The translations under genes and the position numbers were made by a program. This document shows positions 56,183-64,000 of a DNA stretch of 64,000 nucleotides, one piece after another (the first letter of the stretch is position 1; each line of letters starts with the position of its first letter). The notes under the pieces were generated by a model. That model made no database searches. It was not told the DNA's origin and saw nothing but the letters and a program-made list of their open reading frames with translations. Origin of the DNA: Thamnidium elegans (taxonomy: Eukaryota; Mucoromycota; Mucoromycetes; Mucorales; Mucoraceae); NCBI GenBank assembly GCA_025201345.1, contig JAIXMG010000043.1:98161-162160 (forward strand). Reading direction: 5' to 3'.

Positions 56183-57991
56183 GTTATTATTATTATTTCC
56201 TTTTGGTGAATGCCTCTGTTTTTGTGATTGTTTAATAATAGATCCTGCTTTTCTTAACACAAATAATAAATCGCTTGTAATAGTTGTTGTAGTTGAGTAT
56301 TCAAGTAATACACTTGACATGAGTTCATTTGGATTTAATTCAGTTTCTATTATTAACTTTTTGTGTTAATCTATTATTATAACAATAACAACAAAAAAGT
56401 CGTATATATATATATTTCTTATTTTTATTACTCCTAATACCTTTATTACTACTCCGTAAAGACATTCTGTATTTGCCTAATTGTCTATCCCCTTGTGTAA
56501 TGCCATAATCATCTGCTTCAGCATCTGGAACGTGAAATTTTTCTAGTGCAAGATTAATAACAGTACCAATCTTGTAATCTTTTTTAACAGGTATGATTTT
56601 ATCTATTCTATCAATTTCTGATTTTCGTTCTTGGCGTTTCTTGTTTAATTTTTTGGTTTTGGCCTTGACTTCATCAGGATAAAGCGATACTTTAATATAA
56701 ATTAATCCTTCTCTTTCAACTGCTCGTTTAATACGTCGATGTAAATAAATTCTAATAACCGAATCTTCATCATAAGAGGTTTGTTCATAATTACTAAAAC
56801 TACTAGATCTAGGTCTACGAGAAGATGTTGATGATATTGATTGTTGTGAAATACGTCTAATGTGTGAAAGCGAAGGCATAGGAGTTGTCAAAGAATCTGT
56901 TAAAGTCTTGAATATCGAAAATGGTTTATCTTGCGAGGATAAAATATATTCGTCACCATCCATGCCTTGTACTGCTAAATAGTATTCTATCGTTGTATCT
57001 TCAGAAGATTCTAAATTCATACCAAATTTATTAACTGCGATCTTTAATAATTCTTCAGCTGCAGTACTGACAAGTATAGAAAATGTATGAAATAATGGAC
57101 CTTGGCCGATATTACCAGCAAATACTCTCAAGTCCATCTTTTCTTCTTCTTGTATAGTAGTTGGTTCTAGACTCGTTTCTTCCCAATTCTTTTCTTGCCA
57201 TATTTCTGCAGGTTCTTCATCATATTTAATTTCTTGAAATTCATTTGATTTATATACTTCAACTTGTTCAACTTGTTCTTCTTGTTCTTCTTGTTCTTCG
57301 TCCGTAGATTGATCCTGATCGTTATAAATACCATTTTCATTATCATCATCATCATCATCCTCATCTATATCACTTTCGACTTCATAATGAAATATCTTTG
57401 ATAAAGATTCGTCACCAATTGTAACTCTACGATTTGGATGTAAAGGATGTGTAACCGAAATAGGTAAAGGAGCTATATCATGAATAGAAGGTGAAGTAAT
57501 TTCGACATTACGATGTTTATTTAATCTAGCTAAACGTTCATACGGTGTCTATTTTTTTTTTTTAATTAATGTTATTTTTTTTTTATTTTATTTTTTAGTA
57601 AATAAATAATAACGCGTACCTCAATATTTTCGGCCGGAATATAACCGACTTCACGTGTCTTTAGTACCTCAACTAACCACCAATAAATATTTGTATCTTC
57701 CATCAATATTAAAGCATCACCTTTTACAACCGAAGCTTGACCTTCTACAGTTGCAACAAATGTATGAAGCGCGTATACTAAATCAAAATTAATGTTTTCA
57801 TCAGGTATACTAGGTGAAGAAGACATGGATGATGTATCTTCAATCATCAATTCATCGTCTTCATCTTCTTCTTCATCGTCTTCTTCGTCGTGATTGTAAT
57901 CATTGTGTTCTGACAGCCACATAAGTTGTTCTTCTTCATCAATTTCTTCAAGTTTTTCTGAACAAGCAGCATAATATTTAGTTGTTGCCAT
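54191..57991 (-). CDS. SH3 and Ras-association domain scaffold protein
   Basis: Four exons: 57991-57620, 57548-56441, 56346-54311 and 54229-54191, total 1184 residues. An acidic N-terminus precedes an SH3 domain (about 72-125): YALHTFVATVEGQASVVKGD, WWLVEVLKTREVGYIPAENI. TPYERLARLNKHRNVE follows, typical of one fungal SH3 family. A Glu/Asp-rich linker leads to a Ras-association-like fold (about 262-350, with VQGMDGDEYILSS) and a second one (about 380-490, IYIKVSLYPDE and GTVINLALEKFHV). The long C-terminal half is disordered: runs of 15 and 10 Asn, Gln runs, Ser/Thr/Pro, and a short conserved-looking DDLFLLVAHGVDFLTTRENTK near residue 1020. The last exon is only 39 nt (ELQRIVASHIVF). A cortical polarity or Ras-signalling adaptor is the best inference. 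Confidence 0.85.
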
Positions 57992-58082
57992 GATTTATAA
58001 AAAAAAGGGAGGGGGGATGTGTATGTCGATTATAATAAAAAGGGGCAATTCTTTATAAAAGGAGAATACATAAAAACACTAG

Positions 58083-58117
<35 letters not shown>

Positions 58118-58243
58118 AGAGAGAAAGAAGAGAGAAAGAGAGAAAAAAAGGATTTTCTTCATTATTATTTTTTCTTTGTTCCAACATAACCCCCCCCCCC
58201 TTTATCTCCGTGTTATTATGACATCAACTGCTACCACATCCTT
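57992..58243. other. Upstream region of the SH3/RA gene
   Basis: Contains a run of about 34 A at 58083-58116 followed by a purine tract, and a C10 run at 58191-58200. It probably serves as the scaffold gene promoter. Confidence 0.5.
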
Positions 58244-58419
58244 TTATATTTAGTTGTACCATAAGAACGGCTCAATAAGTAAAAGAACATTTTTAGCGTG
58301 ATGATAGTATATACCGATATTGTTTTTATCCTCCTTCTTGCAAAAGAGAGAGAGAGAGAGAGAGCCGTTTGATTGTTTGTACAACTGGGTATAATAAAAG
58401 GAGAGCCTTTTCCGTCTCC
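58244..58419 (-). pseudogene. Decayed copy of CSC1 exon 9
   Basis: Read on the minus strand, the segment parallels CSC1 bases 45332-45550: GGAGACGGAAAAGG against GGAGATGAAACTCG, then ATTATACCCA and TGTACAAACAA blocks. AATATCGGTATATACTATCA comes next against AATATCGGTACTTACTATCA, and the end GTCGTTCTTATGGCAC has the counterpart GCCGTTCTTATGGTAC. The peptide LLSRSYGT is kept in one frame while other parts are shifted. The region of the Glu run is replaced by a CT dinucleotide tract (58345-58364). No other CSC1 exon is seen beside it. Confidence 0.65.
58345..58364. repeat. (AG)10 microsatellite
   Basis: Perfect AG repeats inside the CSC1 exon 9 copy, at the place where the parent gene has its GAA/GAG Glu run. 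It may have grown from that purine tract. Confidence 0.85.
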
Positions 58420-58645
58420 TTTAAACATTATTTTTAGTAAAACATATTTTATTCTTATCTGAAATCTAGAAGCACTAACAATTTGTTACACAGATTTTAC
58501 TGGCAACTGTAGAGTATTACAAGTAAATGTTTCAAAATATTCTTCTAATAATGTCATGAGCTTGGATCGACAATATAATCATTCTTTTTTATATGACGTG
58601 ATTTATTGGTTGAGAGATTTACCAAACGTTTGGTACTTATTTTTC

Positions 58646-58684
<39 letters not shown>

Positions 58685-58763
58685 GAGCATATTACTCGTA
58701 ATAATACTACCAAAATAAAGATAAAAAATAGTGTACTTTAACATTTATTTAAAAAATTTATAT
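58420..58763. other. Spacer with a long A run
   Basis: A run of about 34 A lies at 58648-58681. A short frame at 58556-58741 crosses it and is not credible. No other feature is seen. Confidence 0.5.
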
Positions 58764-60047
58764 TTATTTCTGGCGAGCAATACCGGAAGCTCTCTTGCCA
58801 ATTGTACCTCTACACAAACTACTACCACAATGACATACTTGTTCACTTTTAACCGATCCATTAAACGTCGAGAAATTATAATCGTAAGATAATTCAGTGT
58901 GTGCATTGATATCTTTTGAAGCGAATACACCATAATGTAATTCACCTTTAAGTGACCTAAAGAAAGAGAGAGAGAGAGAGGAGAGTCAACAAACATTTTT
59001 TTTTCTATTAAACAACTTTTATATACCACTTTTCTATATTACAATTAGGGTCACAGCTATGATTAATAAATCTAGCTTCAGTCCCTTTTTTACCAGCATC
59101 AATCACTTCACCGTTACAATAGTATAAAAAGTAGAAGTTATTTTCATTGATATATGTTGTACACATTCTTTCTTCACATAATTGACGAGATATAATTTCT
59201 CCACAGTATTCAATAATAAGGTCTCCCTTTTTAATATCTACATTGGTACGAAGTCCCCATCCTTGATGATCTGTTTGAAATACTTGTAGTCCCCCTTTTC
59301 TTTCTTTGCGTTGAAACCTTTGGTTAGAACATTTGGTACCGCAAGGACACCATTTAGGATCACACTCGTAAAACAAAATTCTACAAAAAAAAAGTAGGGT
59401 TAGTCTTTACACATATCCCTATATAACATCTCTCAACGTACCTATTAATACAATCCTCACCACATCCAAACTGATCTCTTTCTGTTGGTGGTAAACAATA
59501 ACAAACATCCTGTTCATCCAACCTATGTCGAGGTTGTCTTTCCACGAATATATTTGATCTAATTCTCGTAAAGAAAGACTCTTTATCAGTTAACTCTTTC
59601 GGTGGAGACGGTAATTTCATTATTTTGTGGTCTTTATCATCTCCCTTTTTAGACATTTTCAATTTTTTGAATTTACCATATTTTCTTTCTGTGATATTAG
59701 AAAACGGAGGAGGAAACGTAGTTGAACTATACCCATCTTTTTGTTTACCTATTCTTTTCCAACGAAGATGACAAGCGTTACATAAACTACAAAAAGAAAA
59801 AAGGTTACATTTTTGTCGTTGTTGTTTTTCTTTTTGTATTACATATTTACCTTAGTAGACCATCAGGTCCATATCGCCATTTAGATGTTTCTACAGTTCC
59901 ACACCTTTGGTACCACTTAAAATCTTTAGATATTTCCACGAAACAAACCTGTGGCCTGTCTAAATTTTCTTCTACTTTTACATTAGATAAAGACTTTCTT
60001 TTTTTGGTTGAAGTAGGATGGGTTTCGAATAACAAGGGACTGGTCAT
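58764..60047 (-). CDS. SET-domain histone lysine methyltransferase with GATA-like finger
   Basis: Four exons: 60047-59851, 59786-59442, 59380-59027 and 58956-58764, total 362 residues. A GATA-type finger motif lies at about residues 46-78: RCGTVETSKWRYGPDG then SLCNACHLRWKR. The first Cys position of the usual pair is Tyr (WYQRC), so one zinc ligand is missing. An AWS pre-SET (CYCLPP, CGEDCINR, CDPKWCPCGTKCSNQRFQ), a SET domain (GWGLRTNVDIKKGDLIIEYC, FINHSCDPNC, ELSYDYNF) and a post-SET (CHCGSSLCRG) follow without gap. NHSC and the last Tyr are the methyl-transfer site. AWS-SET-postSET is shared by the SET2, NSD and ASH1 families, which methylate H3K36. The lack of a C-terminal SRI domain argues against SET2 itself; an ASH1-like role is the best guess. 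It should act in the nucleus. Confidence 0.9.
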
Positions 60048-61466
60048 TTTTTTTTTTTTTTTTTGATGTGTGCCTGGATGGGGTATCTAATCTATTATAG
60101 TTGCAAGATAAAAAATAATAACTGGTGTATCTCGGCTACCTTGTAAAAGCGAACTTGTTAAGTAATTAAATAAGATAATAATATTTTTCTTTAATAAAGA
60201 TGTTAACTACGAGAAGAAAAAAAGGAAAAAGAGTCGTAGTAAATACATCTTTTATTTTCTTTTTCAAGACAATAAATGTTACTTTATTTTATTTCTTTCT
60301 TTCTCTCACTTTATACACTGAAAATCCCCCCCCCAATACATGCTATATATAACAAAATTAAAAAGAACAAAGAAAAAGCAAAAATAAAAAAAGGGAAAGC
60401 TTTAACGAATGTAGAAAACAGCGAAAAAGAGTATTAATAAAAAAAATAATCGTCGCCTTTATATTTTGATTTGGGTCGTTCTTTTGGATGCTTGAGAGTT
60501 TACTAGTCATATCTTGCGCACTGGTTGTCATTTGAGGGGTTTTTTTTTGGCATGCTTATATTCGACTCGTGTACGCCACTGCAGTATCAGTGACATACAA
60601 AGGTCCACTATTATAAGAATACGCAAGAATTAAGGGGGGTGTAATTGACAAAAACATTTGGTTATTCAGGTGTATAACCTGTTTAACGAAACATCAGAAC
60701 TAAATAATGTTACAAACTTTATTTTCAAAAACAATTGGATATAACCATTTTTATGATTCTTAAAATCATATAATAATCCATATCAACAGTTTTATTACGC
60801 TTCAAATTTTTTTGCTGTTATTTAAAACGGTTTTCTTAGGGATCGAGTACCCTGTGTTGCGATAAAATAACTACGTGCACTTCCGTGGTCCGAGAAAGTT
60901 TTGGTCCCTGAACTGCGTCAAAACAAAAGTTTAAAAGCTCAATGAAGATAGGTATAGGAATGTAAAGAAAGATATGCTCGTAGAACGTGAATCCAACAAG
61001 AATACTTATGTAAAGTTTTTCGTTTCGACGTTGTCAGCCTAGAAAGGAGCATCAAATCAGATATGTATGAGTATAGAAGAACGATCATGCCTATTTGGTT
61101 TGACTATCCTGACTATGTTCAAGTTGTTGCGGATACTTACAGCATATCTATATGTACATATCCCAACGCCGGGAATAAAAGACGTCTTTATGAACCACTC
61201 ACTTAAGTCTCCTGTAAAACCAATTGCCACTGTGGCCAGATAAAGTTGTTTTTTATACTAATAACAGTAGAAGTGTTTCTAAATATGCACACTGTAAATT
61301 CGGAAACTATGAGATAGTATGGTTACTGAATTTAGTATCCATGTATACTGGATTTATTATGCAGTATATTTTCCACTGAACGCAGTAAGTTGGATACTGA
61401 AATTGAAATGGTATCTTATATACCCTATTTAGTAGAAATTCCACTAAAAAATACGCCATGAGTCTG
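60048..61466. other. Gene-poor region
   Basis: A T run of about 16 sits just upstream of the SET gene start (60049-60064), and a C9 run near 60327-60335. I find no gene. Towards 61320-61450, short ATTTAGTA-like strings begin to recur. Confidence 0.45.
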
Positions 61467-61550
61467 TTTATTCAGTAGCCATTGCTCTTTATTTAGTAGC
61501 CATTGATTTTTATTTAGTAGCCGTTGTTCTTTATTCAGTAGCCATTTATA
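61467..61550. repeat. Four tandem 21-bp repeats
   Basis: Units at 61467-61487, 61488-61508, 61509-61529 and 61530-61550 share TTTATTYAGTAGCCATTG followed by a variable triplet. Only a few positions differ, so the array is quite recent. It lies 0.9 kb upstream of the Ty3-type fragment. Confidence 0.9.
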
Positions 61551-62430
61551 ACAACTTACTTCTACATAATATATGGTTAAAATCTGTTTTACATAAATAG
61601 TGTTATTATCAAACTTACAAGTAAATAAAAAACCAAGACATATGGTTAAACGGTTTCTTCTCTGTAAATATATAAACGTTTGTAGATATTAATAGGTGGT
61701 AAATAAAAATAACTAAAAGATGTGTACCTTAAGGTGAACCATAATAGTATTCAATGGTTAAATATCTAAAAGCAAACGAACAAAAAAAAAAATGTTTTAG
61801 CAGTGGAATAAAATAAAAAAAAATACTTTACTTAGCGTTTAGGGATACAATAGAGGCGAATGAACTATAGAAGAAGAAAAACAGTTATGTTCCATTTCAA
61901 GAGATTCAGTTTATTGTTACCATTGAGATTAGTCTTTTATGTATAAAGTGAAGTAAAAGTATATATAAAAAAGGAAAAGAAAAAAAAGGGGGGGGGGAAA
62001 GGCAAGGTCGCTTACGTCTGTGGTTGAAAAAAAAAAAAGTCACCTTCTGCTTGGCTAAACGACCTCTTTTTTTATACGTGATTCTGAAATTTATATAGTA
62101 AGTCCTAAGTATACTGAAAAAAAGAAAGCACGAATATATGTAGTAAATCAATTTTTTTTATTATCGTAGCGTCTCTATTTTTTTTTTTTTTTTGGATAAC
62201 GTGGCAGTGTCTTTTTTTCTTTTTTTTTTCTTTAAATAAATTTATATATTTGTCTATATTATTTGTACTTTGATAATTAACTTATTCCTCTATACATGTA
62301 AGTACTAAGATCTAAACGACCATGACGCTGTAATATACCTATATGTTATAGAACATTGATATGCACCTTTTTAATATTTTAATTCCCGGGTAAAGAAAAA
62401 ATCTAAAAAAAAGGGGAAGAGTATTTTCTA
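61551..62430. other. Spacer between tandem repeat and retroelement
   Basis: AT-rich with G and A runs (61987-61998) and T runs (62179-62194). No coding sequence is supported. Confidence 0.45.
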
Positions 62431-62440
62431 CTGAAAATAG

Positions 62441-62454
62441 CGGAATATATTCCG
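62441..62454. repeat. Perfect palindrome CGGAATATATTCCG
   Basis: Fourteen bases read the same on both strands, flanked by imperfectly matching arms (TACTGAAAATAG on the left, TATTTAGTA on the right). It lies about 50 bp before the retroelement coding fragment and could be part of a termination or recombination junction. Confidence 0.6.
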
Positions 62455-62504
62455 TATTTAGTAACTATGTCCACTAATAACAGTATCATTTACTAAATAT
62501 CTGG

Positions 62505-63976
62505 CCATAGTGAAAGCTGGTAAAGAAAATATTATTCCTGACTTACTATCTCGTCGTGATGGACCTAATTGCATTCCTGCAAATACATCACTCCAACCAA
62601 AATACCTATATAATACAAATATTACTAATACGAATAATCCTTCATCATTAAGTAAACCAATTAAATCAATCAAGGATGACCCTATTCAAGATTGGCCTTT
62701 GTTATATTTTCGTGAAGAAGACCAGTGGCCTCCATTATTAAGTCAAGAATTATAACAAAATAAAAGTAAATTTATTGTCAAAAATAAACATATTTATAAG
62801 ATAGTCAAAAACCCGAAATCAGATGATACAACAGAACTCAAGTTTATTCCGTTTCATCAACGTGCTGATCTTATTAATGATTTCCATATTGCATACGGTC
62901 ACCTTAGCCAAATATCCGTATTTCATCAATTAAAAAATAGAATATGGTGGCCAGGTATTCAACAGGATATCACAGATTGGTTAAAATCATGTCAACAATG
63001 TCAACTTGCAAGTCGTACTGAAAAAGGTATACACCATTCGCCAATGAGACCACTAGATGTACCACCGGCCTTTTCTCGATGGCATCTTGATTTTATAGGT
63101 GAGTTACCTACAACAAAAAATGAAAAGCGATGGATATTAGTAGCAGTTGATTACTCTACTAATTGGCCAATAATCCGTGCTCTAAAAAATGCGACTGGAG
63201 ATGAAATTGTTCGATTTATATATGAAGAAATTGTATTAAAATTTGGTAACCCAGTTGAAATATTTACAGATCGCGGTGCCAATTTTATGTCAAAAGTATT
63301 AAAGCAGTATATGAATAAGATTCGATCAAAACATACATTTACCAGTGCTTATCATCCGAGAAGTAGTTCAAAGTGTGAAAGACTTAACCAAGTTATCAAA
63401 AATATGTTAAAAAAATATGTAAATGGTGATGTACATAGTTGGGATGAATATATAGATACTGTTACATTTGCTTGTCGAATACGTAAACACGCTACAACCG
63501 GTTATAGTCCTTTCTTTTTAGTCTATGGTACTCAACCAAGAATTCCAGGTGATTTTCACAGGCCTTATATGAATGATATTACTGAATTCGATGCAAATTT
63601 AATTACTGAAGATGCTCTTACTCGTATTCGAAATCTTAGAGAAACTAGATTTTTGGCGGAAGAAAATTTAAGAAATCAAGGTATAAAAGATAAAGAAAGA
63701 TGGGATAATTTAATAAAGGGTAAAGAAACACAAACATTTAAAAAGAACGATTTCGTACTATTACGACATGAATCAAAAAAAGGATTGGAATACAATTGGA
63801 TGGGACCATATCAAATCATCAACTGCAATCCAGATTTCAACGTATATCAAATTAAAGAAATAGAAGGAAATATTTACAACTCTTGGGTTCATACTGATAG
63901 ATTAAAACCAATATCTGTAAACAACACTAATATATCAACCAGTTGGTACATTCCTCGTATAGCAAGAGCACAATAA
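62505..63976 (+). mobile_element. Ty3/gypsy retrotransposon fragment, RNase H tail and integrase
   Basis: One frame runs from about 62505 to the stop at 63974-63976, broken by a single TAA at 62753-62755. It starts with KAGKENIIPDLLSRRDGP, the end of the RNase H domain. The integrase follows: zinc-binding HH-CC with AYGHLSQISVFHQLKNRIWW and CQQC, then the catalytic core with WHLDFIGELPTT (first Asp), FTDRGANFMS (second Asp) and SSSKCERLNQVIKNMLKKY (Glu). A C-terminal GPY-type segment (NWMGPYQI) and WVHTDRLKP close it. Protease and reverse transcriptase are absent upstream, so the copy is 5' truncated. No LTR is visible; the window ends 24 bp after the stop. The few defects suggest modest age. 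Confidence 0.9.
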
Positions 63977-64000
63977 TTACACTATAATTAAAAAAAAAAA

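Noticed and set aside
61467..61550. CRISPR-like array
   Set aside because: The 21-bp units are directly adjacent with no unique spacers, and the window is eukaryotic.

Overview
This is AT-rich nuclear DNA from an early-diverging fungus, most likely Mucoromycota (Mucorales-like). The evidence is dense short introns (about 45-80 nt, GTAAGT-type donors, frequent ACTAAT branch sites, AG acceptors), fungal sterol and wall genes (HMG-CoA reductase, ERG25, a GH18 chitinase), a two-repeat fungal alpha-actinin, YAK1, and relics of LINE, Tc1-like, Fanzor/TnpB-like and Ty3-type elements. Exon structures below were assembled by hand from splice signals; every multi-exon model given as a confident gene closes in frame.

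Layout. 0-4 kb: the 3' end of HMG-CoA reductase, a Myb/SANT protein and an amino-acid transporter. 4.7-5 kb: a 50-residue zinc-knuckle microprotein. 6.5-14 kb: secreted chitinase, alpha-actinin and a small membrane protein. 14-18 kb: a transposon graveyard (two opposed LINE relics, a Tc1-like tail). 18-24 kb: a homeodomain factor and an EF-hand MscS channel. 24-27.7 kb: gene-poor, with an 18-bp minisatellite. 27.7-35.7 kb: UDP-glucose:glycoprotein glucosyltransferase with a KDEL tail, an MFS transporter with a probable 3-nt microexon, and tRNA-Leu(AAG). 37-46 kb: SNAPC3, MBF1, a leucine-rich repeat protein and a CSC1/OSCA channel. 46-50 kb: a small hypothetical gene and a broken Fanzor/TnpB-like gene. 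50-60 kb: ERG25, YAK1, a VanZ-like protein, a large SH3/Ras-association scaffold, a decayed copy of the last CSC1 exon, and an AWS-SET-postSET methyltransferase with a GATA-like finger. 60-64 kb: gene-poor repeats, then the integrase end of a Ty3/gypsy element with a premature stop.

The genes do not form a pathway cluster. Themes recur: sterol synthesis (HMGR, ERG25), membrane stress sensing (MscS with EF hand, CSC1), secretory quality control (UGGT), and cytoskeleton/polarity (alpha-actinin, SH3/RA scaffold). The most unusual items are the 3-nt microexon, the intron-split zinc-knuckle microprotein, the CSC1 exon copy, the spliced Fanzor-like relic, and many abrupt T(n)A(n) palindromes.
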